The notes under the pieces: model-generated
What the model was told of the DNA's origin: nothing
Seen by the model: the letters and a program-made list of their open reading frames with translations, nothing else
Database searches by the model: none
Shown here: in pieces, positions 24,372-36,324 of the stretch
Layout of the letters: each line of letters starts with the position of its first letter
Numbering within the stretch: position 1 is the first letter of the stretch
Assembly (NCBI RefSeq): GCF_032062135.1
Contig: NC_092859.1
Location: 49,075,852-49,139,851 of the forward strand
Length of the DNA: 64,000 nucleotides
Reading direction: 5' to 3'
Source: Pyxicephalus adspersus
Lineage: Eukaryota; Chordata; Amphibia; Anura; Pyxicephalidae
Translations under genes and position numbers: made by a program

Positions 24372-25080
24372 GCCCAATGGATGTGACGTCTCCCAATAAA
24401 GTTACAATGCGATATATATAACATTCCATACACTCAAAAATGGTCATACATACAGAAATAGATAACGAAGACGACATGATAACACAGCTCATGAAAAATT
24501 GTTCCAGCCTTCTGGGCAGTCCCAAACTCCAAAATACCATCAACTCTGTCAAGTATGATAGATAAATGACATATTTATGACATCAGATAAAATTATGGTT
24601 TGATCTAACAGAAGGATCCAGCGAAATAAATAAATGGGATGTTTGATCTTGCACTGAATGCTTTACATCCAGCACCTAATGTCCAGGTTTGGTTTACAGG
24701 GCTCATTGAATCTTGATTGAAGTACACAAAAGCCAAACTTATCAGCGAATCCATTAGATGTCTATGTTGGGTAAAACTTGTTAGCTGCCACATCCCTATT
24801 TCAATAACACGGTACAGACAAATAGGAAAAAACATAGGACTTTTTAATACTTCTAATATTTTAATAAAACAAGCATTTTCATCCAAAACACCATAACATG
24901 TATTATCTTAATCCATTTAAAACCGCAATATAAAATCACATCACAATATTGGAAATAAAATTCCAAAGCAAAATGGGGGACACTAGCGGGGATATTCTCT
25001 ACGCGTTTCGCAGAATATCAACCCGCTTCCTCAGGAGACCTAGAGAACCCACATATTACATATAAATAATTCTAAAATGT
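24372..25080. repeat. Unclassified repeat-like sequence with a CGCGTTTCGC motif
   Basis: Near 25000, CTACGCGTTTCGCAGAA is followed by GCTTCCTCAGGAGACC, a word pair I associate with frog interspersed repeats, although I cannot name the family. Only this motif supports the call. The frames at 24361-24552 and 24605-24886 (minus) show no known domain. Confidence 0.35.
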
Positions 25081-27071
25081 TCAGCAATTACATTTTTCAA
25101 ATTACAAATAAAATATACAGTTGTTACACATGAAAAAACTAACATCTAACCAGCAGCTCTCCCCCTCTCCTAACCACATAGGACACATTGGTCATATTTT
25201 TAATTGAAAGATTATATAGGATCTCATAATATTTCTATAAGGCTCATGCATATTTGGTGGTGTAGAAAATTGTTTCCCCTGAGCATGTGACCAATTTTTG
25301 AACATGGTAAGAGGCTTTCAATTACCCTGGTTTATAAAAGACCATTTTTATAGTACAGCTTCAGAGGGCTGAAACTCTCTAATCTGAGAGTCTGAACTTT
25401 ACTGTGTTCAAGTTATTTGCACTACACTCATGGTCCAATAATCATGGATGGGGAGGCTACATACCTGTATCTTCATGACATAATATACCAAACTTCTGAG
25501 GGCTGAGACGGATGTAGGATATTGCACACGTACCCGTCTGATAGTGACAGTACAGTCCTAGTACTACCTACTCCTTATTGGGCTTATATTTCAATTTAAT
25601 GTAGCAAGCACTTGTTCCAAGAGACCAAAGAATATGAAACATTCTAGGCTAAAAGCTGTCATGCTGTGCTATAAATAAAAGGCATGGAGAGCAGCACCTA
25701 GAGTGGGCCAGAGCTGTTGGCAATTGTCTTAGTCCAGACCAGGTAGTTAAACCCCTTGCCATTTTCAGCAAGGCAAGGTTATGTGAGACTAACACTAACC
25801 TGCTGGTCCCCCGTTGGCTATAAAAAAAAAATCACACATGTTACTGCTATGCTTTAACTCCCCCCAAAAAATAAATTCCACCATTTCCTCTTCCTTTTAG
25901 GTTCTTTTGGCAGGAGAAGACATACTGGAGCTGGGGTAATTTGAGAGAAAAAATTTAACGAGTAATGTGTTGTGAAGGACTGGGAACAAAACCTTCTAGT
26001 TTGTGGCCTGTGCTGACACACACACGCACACACACACACACACACACAATATTTATTTTCCCCTGGTCATGCAAATTCATGCAGGGGCAACAATGTAAAC
26101 TGGATAAAAACACTAGGAGGGGTGCTACTGCTACGATGAAACTACATTTTGACTCCCCCCTAAAACAGGGTAATATTGGAACAAATTGATTCATACATTC
26201 ATTCATTTTTTTCAAGTGTCTTGAAATAGTATTGGCACATGGTTTTTGATGATGCTATATGCTTACATAAATTACATAATTGCATATAGAAAGCAAAATA
26301 CCAAGTGTTAGCAAATGGCTAGCAGTTACTAATTCTTGGCAATTAAATTTGGGATTAAATTGATTTTACAAGATTCTGCCTATGTTTCTCTGATTTTATT
26401 TACTATTATGAATAAAGTACCTTTAGTGACATCATAGCTAAAAATGATAATGTTACAATGTCTTCAAACTTCTGAAACCCAGAATGTTGTATTATACAAA
26501 TGTCATCCCAATGTCTTTCAATTAGAATCAATGACTACGCTAATGACTACTTGTCTATTACGAAGATAGGTGAACTTAACAGCCATCAAGTCAGAATCAA
26601 TATATGCATAACAAGGTGCCCTAGATTTAGGGCTACCTTTTAAGTAATTTAGATTTTTCAGCAGTTCAGAATCATTACCTACAGGTCTGCCTTAAATAAT
26701 ATTTTTTTTTCCAAATGTGATAATATTTAGTATTTAATAAAGATCACAGACATCTGCCTTATATTAGGATAACCTTCAAGTGACATTTATACTTAATTAC
26801 TGCTATGAAATATCAATACAACCAAAATGCATACATAATGTTTAGTGAAAATATTAACTTTTATTACAATATATACAAAGGTTTTAAAATTGGTCTTTAT
26901 ATCCCATACCAAGACTCTAATACAATCTCCAGTTTATCAGCTATAAAATAAAAATGAACATACAATTATTCACTACCTAAATATTTTCCTGTGCAGCAAT
27001 TTTTTTCTACTTTACCACCAGAATTTACTGCTGTCTTTACTATGATGGTAGAGAGATTGGAGAAACAGATG
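25081..27071. other. No gene recognised
   Basis: AT-rich with one CA microsatellite (separate entry). No exon, RNA gene or transposon end was recognised. Confidence 0.5.
26016..26049. repeat. (CA)n microsatellite
   Basis: About 17 CA units with one G interruption. The overlapping frames that encode CVCV and THTH stretches are artefacts of this repeat. Confidence 0.95.
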
Positions 27072-27291
27072 CTAAAGGGATACTAAAGTCCTATGTTTAA
27101 TAATGTTTCAGGCAGGTGGGTATTGCAGTAAGGGGCAGGTGATGTTCTGATCACCTGCCTGATCACTGCCCAGCTGTCAAATTTTGCTGAGCTGAGAATG
27201 GCCATCATCTCCAGGAAGAAAAGAAGGAAGATGATTGTGCCATTCAACAGAACAGGAAAAGGTGAGTATGGTAGTTTTAGTTCTGCTTTAA
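27072..27291. mobile_element. Small MITE, possibly piggyBac-like
   Basis: The left terminus AGGGATACTAAAGTCC and the right terminus in reverse, AGCAGAACTAAAACTAC, are imperfect inverted repeats. They are flanked by CTAA (27072-27075) and TTAA (27288-27291), which could be a decayed TTAA target site. An inner palindrome GCAGGTGATGTTCTGATCAC lies near 27135. Non-coding. Confidence 0.5.
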
Positions 27292-29267
27292 GACATAAAA
27301 GAAACAGTTTTATTATTTCAATTCATTTTAGGCAGAAACTATTTACTTCTTGTCCTGATATAAGCACATTTATGCTACAATATATTAATATATATTTCTA
27401 CGACGGAAACATTTTAAGGTGTCCATGAGGAAGAAGGTTTACTACACATTGGATGATTTAGGGAAGACTGTAAAAAGGTATTTGTGGATAGACTTGTCAC
27501 ATCGTAAATTGTTCTCATTTATGCATCTATGAGTAGATGAAACCAAACACTATGCAGCATAGGATGTGTGCAAGTTTTTAAAAATTTAGTTTCCCATTAA
27601 TTGGACAGTTTATCTCAATAAACATTTGATTCTTATAAAAGTGTAACCAATCAAATTAACAGATATCTTTATGCAAATTTTCCAGGAGTTTATTAGAATT
27701 AAATGAATATAAGATAAAAACTGTTGTAACGGATGCAGATCCTGATGCACATCTCACTTACTTCCAGTAATCTTATATAATGATGCTGTGAATACTGCAG
27801 ACATTGATAAGGCTACAAAGGAAACAATAAAAAGGTAAAAATATTTTTGTTTTTAAAAGCTTGAGCAGTGTTTACATAAATTTTTATAATGAGAATTTTT
27901 ATAATGATGGTTGATGGATAAGGATGGACTTTAAAATGTCCATAAATACTTAAGCTAGGGAATTTAGGACAAGAAACCATTTGTTGTTTTTTTTGTTTTG
28001 TTTTTTTCAGAAGGACAGCCATTATGGGGATTAAAGATTTAAAGCACTGAAATTATTAGAGGATGTTCTGCTGGAATACAGAACACCTTGCTGTTACAAT
28101 ATGGAGATCAGGAGACGGTTGTCAGCAGTCCACAGGAAGTTCAGGATTTATTGGATTTCCAGCAGATCAACAGTAATTTGTTTTATTCTTGCAATGTTTT
28201 TAAGGAGACAAAGTACAGTGAAATGTGCGTGTTTTGCAAATATGTTCAAATTGCATCCATGGGAACCAATCTGATTGTTGGTTTACTGTAATCTGACCAG
28301 TGGAAGTTGGATTTTGATTAGCTGCTTTAAGTTCCCTAACACAATCCCAAACTGAAAATTTGTATGTGTAATAAATACATTGTATATTTGCATTTTCAGT
28401 TTTTTAATTTACAGAAAAATTGGTTTCAAGGTAAAGAAATAAAGTATTTTGAATATAATTACTTACCTCTTGATGCTTAATATGAACAACAGAATTAGAT
28501 AACCCTCAATTTCCATCCTCTCTGGGCATAATTACTAAAAAGTTGCTTTGAGCAGAAGCACAGTTACTATATAATTAATTTTAAGTGGCAATCAAACACA
28601 GGGTCTAAATGAGGCTTCACCTTTACCAAGAAAACAAGTGGTGATTCTCTTAAATATCTTCTACTTTCCATCCTGCAGCTGAAGTACTCTTTAATTATTT
28701 GGTACAAGATGTGCTAGGTGGTAATCCAACACTTTTATAATCAGTTCACATCTGAGAAGGAATACTTTATATCCTCACTTGAAAAAACCCTGGGGACCTA
28801 TTTTTAATAAAACAGCTGTTTTTTAAATGATTAAAGCTACAAGGGCAAATGCCTGACACTAGCAAAACCTACATTTTTCTGATGCATAAAATTCACTTTA
28901 ATGTCAATGATGACTATGCCCAATAAAGCTACAGGTCATTCTAAATAGGAAACACTAAACCACACCTGTATATCAGGCAACACTGAAAATAAGTTCAGAA
29001 GGGCAAATTTTGTTACATATCTGTGATATTTAAAATTAATGTTGTTTCAGACTTAGAAGTTGACCCATGGCTTGAATAATAAATGTGGGCATGGTAATTT
29101 ATAATAATCTCTAAAAGCATACATGTCAGGGTGACAAAACTAGAAAGCTATTGAGAAGCTGAACTCTTTTACTAAAACTACTCAGGATTTTATTACATTT
29201 TAGTGATTGAGTTTCTATCTGGATTAGGTAACAAAAGAACCTTTATAACATTAATTGTCATTTTATG
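27292..29267. other. AT-rich sequence, nothing recognised
   Basis: No domain, terminal repeat or RNA gene was recognised. The frame at 28088-28291 has no family resemblance I can defend. Confidence 0.5.
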
Positions 29268-29269
29268 TA

Positions 29270-30497
29270 CAATGGGGTGCTGAGAAGTTCCTGGCATAAC
29301 ACATTTATTCAACATATTCCCCCTTGAGAGTAATTCACTTGGTACAGCGTAGTTGCAGATTTTCTAGACCGTTCAAATAAAAGTCCTTTAGTTGGGCTGC
29401 AAAGCAGCTCTCAGCAGCATCTTTTGCGTCAGAATGTCCTCAAAACATTGCCCCTTCACATGTTTCTTCAAGTTCTGGAACAGATAATAGTCCAAAGGGG
29501 CCAGGACAGGTGAGTAGGGCGGGATGGTGGATCAATTGGAAACCCAGGGTGTTCAATTTGGCGGCCACAATGTTGCACATGTGCACAGGTGCATTGCCCT
29601 GCAAAAAAGGATCCCTTTGGTCAACTTTTTAAGGCATTTTTTCTTAATTGCCTCTTCAGCTGGTCCAGGAGGTTAGCATAATACTGTCCGGTGATACTAG
29701 AGCCCTGAGGTAGGTAGTACACCAACAGAATACCGTCTTTATCCCAGAAAACAGACGCCATTACTTTTTTGGCCAATTTCTGGGTTCGGAACTTCTTTAA
29801 CCACAGGGACCCACTGTGGTGTAATTCTCTTGGCTGTTCCATGGTTTCAGGATCATAGATGTGGAGCCAGGTTTCATCCTCAGTCACTAACCTAGCCAAA
29901 AAGTCCTATGCAGCTTAAAATTGGCTTCAAAAACAGCTTTAGATGCTTAATTTCGGCACACACTTCGCTGAAAGCATGCGCATGTCTAAGATAGTGGTGA
30001 TAACAAACCCCACACGCTCCCGTGAGATGTCAAGTATCGGGGCTATCTTTTTTGCGGATATTTGCCGGTCTTCAATAATCAGGTCATGGACAGCATTGCA
30101 GGTTGCCAGGTCAGTTGAGGATGGGGGGGCGCCCACTGCAGGGCTCATCTTCAACAGTGAAATGCCCAGTCTTGAAACGAGATATCCAGGTTTTGACAGG
30201 GTTGAAGGAAGGACACTTCTCCCCCAGTGTTTGTGACATCTCAGTGTGAATGTCCTTTGCTGACATTCTTTGGAGAAACAAAAACTTCATGATGGCCTGT
30301 AACTCCAACGACGTGAAACTTGCTTGTGCTTTTGCCATCACAACTTCTCACTAAAAGAAAAAACAGTTTTAAGAACCACAAAGACCTGATATTTGCATAG
30401 TTACATATTAGGATATTAGGCTGTCATATGCCCCCACACTCATTTTTCTATTTCATCTGGAAGGGGGCAAAGCCAAGAACTTCTCAGCTAACCCTCG
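29270..30497 (-). mobile_element. End-to-end mariner element
   Basis: A 1228-bp Tc1/mariner-superfamily element. Left end CAATGGGGTGCTGAGAAGTT and right end in reverse CGAGGGTTAGCTGAGAAGTT share the core GCTGAGAAGTTCYTGGC. A TA lies on each side (29268-29269 and 30498-30499). The length fits mariner (about 1.3 kb). The transposase reads on the minus strand and is broken, so the element is dead unless supplied in trans. Confidence 0.9.
29290..30340 (-). pseudogene. Mariner transposase, broken
   Basis: This enzyme would bind the element's ends and move it into TA sites through a DDD catalytic triad. The N-terminal helix-turn-helix part (minus strand, 30341 down to about 30110) is open and includes IMKFLFLQRMSAKDIHTEM and SGRPP. 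A second block (30154-29939) covers the linker with IIEDRQISAKKIAPILDIS. The catalytic block at 29899-29621 has VTEDETWLHIYDPETMEQP (first Asp) and KVMASVFWDKDGILLVYYLP. Near 29581-29600 the second catalytic motif reads GNAPVH instead of DNAPVH, and near 29478-29500 the third reads LDYYLF, which keeps its Asp. Frameshifts and stops split the frame, so it is a pseudogene. Confidence 0.9.
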
Positions 30498-30499
30498 TA

Positions 30500-32277
30500 G
30501 ATTGGTTATACATTACTTTGTATTGGGACAATGCTAGGCTTTCTAATATAAGTCTAACATATGTTTGCTAGGAAAAGGGAGAGGTTTCTCTTGTCTCACT
30601 CTTTTGACTTTCATTATGTTTCTTACTACATTAAAAGCCAGTAACACGGAGACAAAGCAATTTTTCCATAGGAACAGTATACTGTATAAGGCATAGTGTT
30701 AGCATTTTAGAATTATGGAGTATAAATATACTTGCATACACAGGAGACTATTTACTAAAATACAAAACTGTATTTTTAAAGGTCAAATAGTTGAAAAAAA
30801 TGTAGCAAGACATAAAAATCTAAACAAATTGTCAGCAGTTATGAACACTTGTTTCTTGTACAAGATGTTCCAGACCCCTCTATATGAAGCTGTAGGGGAA
30901 AAAAAGCAATGCAATTCCACCAGTACTCAAAAACTCTAAATCTTGTTTCTTTTTTAATGGGATGCTCTTTGTATGTTTACTTTAATGCCTTAAGCCTAAA
31001 TCCCTCCACTTCTCTAGTTCTGTTAATAAATGGAGGTCTTGTTCACTTATTTCTGCAGGGCTTCACAAGAACACTCCAAATCATGTTACATTCACCTTTA
31101 CTGCCTCACAGATTCTAATTAACCTCTTTGATATTTTTTAGTTTGTGGATGTCTGGGACTATTCCAAAAACAATCTTTTCAGAAAAGTATTTGAAATCCC
31201 CAGGTTCCTGCTGCAAAATCTGGACAGGGGGCTACTCAAGCACATTTTAAACAGTTTATATTTTCATTTTCCTTGGGGGATCTACAAATTTTGGAGGTTA
31301 AGTAGACTGTGTGGCTTCTGTGTTTTCAAATTGATTTAATAAAAATAGATGGTATTGTTTAGAAGTGCTGATCTTGTTTGGATTTATGCATTGCTCCTAC
31401 AAAAGTGAAAAAAAGGCACTTTTCATTTTAAAGATTTCAAGATTCTTCTAAACACCTAAAAAAATCATTTATCTATCAATCAATCACTGAAGTTGCAGAA
31501 CCAGTCATTTTGTCACGGGTAACTTTTTAAGTAAGACTTCCCAATGACACTGTAATTTGCTTATTTTTATGACAAATGTATATTAATAGTAATAATAGTG
31601 AGCTTTCATCATCTTCACCACCCTCTTCTGACTCAGAAAACAGCTTTTTTGATGGTTGGAGCATTTAGTTGGCAGAGTGTATAACCAACATTTCCGAAAT
31701 ATAAAAACCTATCATTTATTCAGTTAAAGTGTCAGATGGTAACTGACGTGGTTGTGTGCTGCTCTTGGCCTCATGTCTGCTTTTAATATTGTAGGAAAAT
31801 ATACAAGTGGTATTCAAGAGTCACCATGTAAGATTTATGCTGCCTATACACATAGAGATCGTATTCTACCATCTTTTAGAAATCTACTGCAGTAGATAGA
31901 CAATCATTACACATGGCACTATATGACACACTATACATGGCAGTGAAGCTGACACTTAGAATATCTGTAGATTTTAAGTTACACATGATTCCTGCAGATT
32001 ACTGCCACCATTATCTTATATGCACATCTGAATGCATTCCAAAGAATACTTTGTGCAGTAAAAACTAAATAAACAATAAGCCTTGATCTAGTCTGTTAAA
32101 ATAAAGTTTACAGATGCAGCTGGACTGTGTGAATATCAACTATCAATTATCCAACCATATGCAGAAAATCCTAATAGGTTATCAAACTGAAACATACCTC
32201 AAATAAAATTGAGCTTGAAAATATCCAGCAGGGTTTGTTTTCCAAAGGCTGTCCAACTCCTCATGAATACTGTGAAG
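30500..32277. other. No gene recognised
   Basis: AT-rich. Frames at 30715-30939, 30909-31118 and 31145-31339 are short and without recognisable domains. Confidence 0.5.
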
Positions 32278-32700
32278 TTTAGGGGATCGGCACATCACAG
32301 GACACTGGGATGTTTGTAAAGTCCATTTATTATGGTTCAGACACAACAAGACAGCTTTAGTTCAACATAACACAAACAAAACAGCTCAGTCCAGCAAAAA
32401 AAAAAATGGCTTACTTCAGCAATAAGTCCCATATGGTCAGAAAATCAAGTCTTGCTGCCAAAGCAGCTACACCATCAGCTTCAAAGTCTTTCCTCCAAAC
32501 AACATAGGATGCTCAGCCCTTCTCCCTTCAATGCTTACTCTCAGAATGACCCACCCAGTTCCTGACAGCCCCAGACATACCTGGCAGGCCATTCTGAAAT
32601 CCTGGTTCATACTGCAGTGGGATAGGATGGCCCACTCAGATCCTTCCCTCTAATGCCATACGGGCCTTGTAATAATGTAACCATTAATTGCAGGGCAACA
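32278..32700 (-). repeat. Possible LTR fragment
   Basis: A GC-richer island in AT-rich DNA. Read on the minus strand it carries AATAAATGG (near 32326-32334), which could be the polyadenylation signal of an LTR R region, followed by GC-rich sequence as in the LTR-like repeat at 48643-49409. No termini or second copy; weak call. Confidence 0.3.
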
Positions 32701-34324
32701 AGGGCAACTGCAGGTTGCTAAATAAAAACTTCAAGGACTCCTTCTGGAATACCTAATATTCTTAGGTAAGCCCTTGAGAAGGACATGGTCTGGAGAGTGA
32801 GAGACTCAGATTCTGTTGCATGCAAAAAGAAAGTATATCTTCAGACTGTAAGGTATGGCACAATCCTCTCACTGAGACATACTGAAAGGACTTTAACATG
32901 TTTACACCGCTGCTGTTAGAAGATTGCAAAGTTTGATGTTACACTGGATTTCAAATGATACTATTCAATACAGAGACTCTTTCTGCTAATACAGTGTGGA
33001 TTATTGTATATTAGTATACTATTCTCAACTGGGACTGCACTTGTTACTCACAAGACCCATGAGCACTGCGCTTATGGGAGATTTCATCCTGTTTCCACTG
33101 ATAAAGTAAAGGCTCTGCTCCTGTTTTTCCATATAGGTTGTGCCGCAACACATCAGTAGCCTCCAGAGTGGGTCAGAATAGGGCTACAATTCTATAATTA
33201 GATCAGCCTTTCACCCTTACGGCTAGCCCAAAACATTATTAGGTGACATCTTTTCAGAGGGACCACATTCTAAATCAGAGAAGAATATCTCTACCAACCA
33301 GGACCCACCCCTGGCATCCTGTACACTATATTCCTCAGTGATCTTTGTCTTCCATCATTCATAGTATACTGAATAGTTACCTGCTCAATGTGTTCACTTT
33401 GCGGTGCCTCTTCCATGTGATTTCATATACAAAGTGTCAGTATATGTTTATTATATTCACAAAGCATCTCGATGTGTTGAATAAGTATCTGCTAATGTAC
33501 AAACCCAGAAACCTGACAGCCATATGATTGATGAAGCTGCTCCTTTCTTTGCCCCCATTCCCCCTAATAAACAAAGCTGAAGCTGCACATGTGCAGCTCA
33601 GTTTTATGCCAGAAACCCAGAGCAATAAGGCAGGTAGAAGGGGCATGGTCTATTCTTTGCTGCAGTTATGGCCTGCCAAATCATGTATTCCTAAAAGTGG
33701 AACTTTAGTTCATCTTTATGAGGGTTAGAAACAGTAGAAGATGAAATACAGTAAGAGAAAAAGCATGTGAAAATTAGGGCTGTCACATCCAAGTTAGATG
33801 AGTTGGAAGGTTTAATCGTGTCAAAAACTCAAAAGGCCCATATAAGGAAGAAGTCAGAAATAGAAGCATATTGAGTTTTCTTAGTTCAGCCACAACTTGT
33901 TTTTGGTTTTGAATAGATTTGGAAAAAGTAAATACAACTGTCATTTTTTAATTTTCTGTCCATATTTTCCTCTTCTTGTGATGATACAGGTAAAAAAGCC
34001 AGAAAAATAAGAAACAGTGTACCTAAACATTGGTACTCGCTAAATCATGTAAGGGCAACATTTATTTTAAAGTTTTAGATTAAGTATGGAAGGGTTAGGC
34101 CTCATAAAAATCTCAGATCATTATAATTTCCCAAGACAGATAAATAAATGCATGAACACAGTGCTATTCAGTTCTATTTGGGGGGGTGATCGCCCTCTGT
34201 GCTGTGGAAAACACACTCGTTGTGGGTGGATTGCTATATGACCTTGAGGGACTGCTGTACACGTCGACATGTCTGTAAGTAGCTTTAGATAGTTGGTCAA
34301 GTTTTTAATGCTGTGTACCACTAG
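32701..34324. other. No gene recognised
   Basis: No domain, RNA gene or terminal repeat was identified on either strand. Confidence 0.5.
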
Positions 34325-34441
34325 GGAAAATTCCAATTTGGGTGGGAATTAGTTACTGCCATTGAAAAACATAGACCTGGAAGATTCCCACAAGTGAATG
34401 TTTGAGGGAATGCCTAATTCCCTGTTTAATAAATAGAGCCC
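34325..34441. mobile_element. MITE family C, left-truncated copy
   Basis: Matches family C from GGGAATTAGTTACTGCC through AATTCCCTGTTTAATAAATA to the terminal GAGCCC. The left terminus is missing. The upstream boundary shows no target duplication. Confidence 0.65.
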
Positions 34442-34708
34442 TTTGATTTGTCAGGATATATTTCCAAGCAGTAACATCTGTTCCAAGACAACTCTGCAAT
34501 ACATTTTTTCTTTACTTTTGAGGGATTTTTTTCATTTCTTTTTGCTACTTTAGGACAGAAAGAGAGGGTAATCTCTATTTTATAGAAAATACAATTTATT
34601 CATACAATCTCTATGCAAAGTTTTACATTAGTTAAATTTGTATTGTAAATTTTAATTTTATAAACAGATCATATCATGCACTATATGAGTTATATTTATA
34701 TACCTTAA

Positions 34709-36324
34709 CCCCCCCCTAGCTGAAATCCCTTTGGAAGCTCCCCTTACCTGTGCCCTGTGCTTCAGCGGCGATCAGACAATTCCGCTGTGATGCCAGGGTT
34801 CCTGTCCGTTGGGGGGTGTGGCCGGGCGGGAAATTTAAAAACAGATTATAGAGTAATCTGCTTTTAAATGCCGCCCGGGTCCCACCCACGCCGCTGCGCC
34901 TATTATTAGTTAGATGCCATGCACCATGCAGGATTTCTGTATCGTGCATCACATCTAACTGGTGATGTGATCAGCAATAGTAAATTCCAGGGGTGATGCC
35001 AGCGGCGATTTACTGCTGGCATCACCCCCAGAATTTACTATAGCTGCTCGCATCCCCCGGACGAAGTGACGCTCGCATCCTCCAGGTGATGCGAGCAGCA
35101 TTGTTGGTGGATCGATCGCATCACCCGGCAAAATGTGAGATCTTCCGAGTGATGCGGTGGAGTGATGTATTGTGGGGGCGGGACATTTAAAAGCAGATTA
35201 CTATTCTGCTTTTAATTTTTTTTTTCACAGTAAAATAGACATAAAAACACACAATAAAAATATAAAATCACATTTTAGTGCACCAGGCATCATTGCCCTG
35301 ATTTACATTTTGCCCACTATTAGCCCTGACCTTGATATGACCTTTTGATGACCTATAAATCACTTCCTGAATGTATCATTTCATCACTTTGTCTTTGACC
35401 TTGATTGTTCCTGACTGATTGCTGGAGACCGCATGGCATCCAAAAGGCATCTCGCCGGCGCAAGCATTGTTTTGGAAGAATTTGACAGTAGCGATTGGAG
35501 TCCCTTGTGGAATCGAGCGATAGTGATTCACCAGGAAATTTGTCATCAGACAACGAAAGTAAACTGAGCGACGATTCTGAACCTGAGGTCAATGCTGTGC
35601 ACACATGGTGCTCCATTGACCTTGATGTGGACCAGCAGCACCGCCAAGATTTCCATTTACCAGTGCATTTTTTTTTTTTTTTATGCAAACATGTATGCTG
35701 CTGTGTGCTTGCTAAAATATTACTTGCAACCTTCACACTATAAAAGAACATATCCTAAAATACCTTTTTTTTTTTGCTTTATGAAGGTACTCTGGACAAC
35801 AACAAGGTGCTCCACAGGTTTGCAAGAACTAGAAAGTGGGAACCTGTGACCAAGGATGACATTTGGCTGTTTTTGGGCTTGGTGATCCTGTGGAGAGTTG
35901 TGGGCAAACCTATGCAGTAGTGATACTGGTCAAAGAATAAAATGATTGCCACTCCATTCTTTGGTACAGTCATACCACAATACCGCTTCTCCCTCATCAT
36001 GAAGTACCTGCACTTCGCAAACAATGAAGAATTTTATGAGACTACCCATCCGGTACCAAAACTGAAGAAACTTTGGGAAGTGTCTAAGATGAATAAACAA
36101 AATTTCCAGCAAACTTATGTGCCAGAAAGAGATGTCAGCATTGACGAAAGTCTAATGGCTTACAAGGGGAGGCTCAGCTGGGTGCAGTACATTGCTTCAA
36201 AGAGGGCACGAATTGGCAACAAAACGTATATGCTGTGCGAATCCTCATCTGGCTACATCTGGAATACAGTACTGTACACTGGAAAAAGGAACCACGGTTC
36301 AACCCTGGATACAGTTATTATGGA
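34709..36324 (+). mobile_element. piggyBac element, 5' part
   Basis: A TTAA at 34705-34708 is followed by a C run and CTAGC, like the TTAACCTCCCTAG terminus of the MITE at 40415. The 5' region contains stacked palindromes: 34822-34880 (arms with TTTAAAAACAGATTA), 34979-35030 (GTGATGCCAGCGGCGATTTA), 35042-35100 (GCTGCTCGCATC) and 35175-35213. A transposase remnant follows and is cut at 36324 by an hAT element. No 3' end was found downstream of that insertion, so the rest is deleted or unrecognisable. Confidence 0.75.
35433..36324 (+). pseudogene. piggyBac transposase, broken and truncated
   Basis: The enzyme would excise and insert the element at TTAA sites. The ATG at 35433 opens a short N-terminal frame (MASKRH...), and after a frameshift near 35495 an acidic Ser/Asp-rich stretch follows (VESSDSDS), typical of piggyBac N-termini. 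A homopolymer-rich stretch (35660-35780) interrupts it. The DDE-domain part then resumes: TKDDIWLFLGLVI near 35850, two stops near 35919-35921, YWSKNKMIATPFF, then an open frame to 36379 with RFSLIMKYLHFANNE, DVSIDESLMAYKGRLSW and KRARIGNKTYMLCESSSGY. The piggyBac similarity ends near 36324, where hAT sequence begins. The C-terminal half, including the later catalytic residues and the cysteine-rich end, is absent. Confidence 0.88.

Noticed and set aside
25854..26215. Frames with CVCVCV and THTHTH stretches
   Set aside because: They are direct products of the CA microsatellite at 26016-26049.
31145..31339. A 64-codon plus frame as a possible exon
   Set aside because: No family, no convincing splice signals and high aromatic content typical of AT-rich chance frames.
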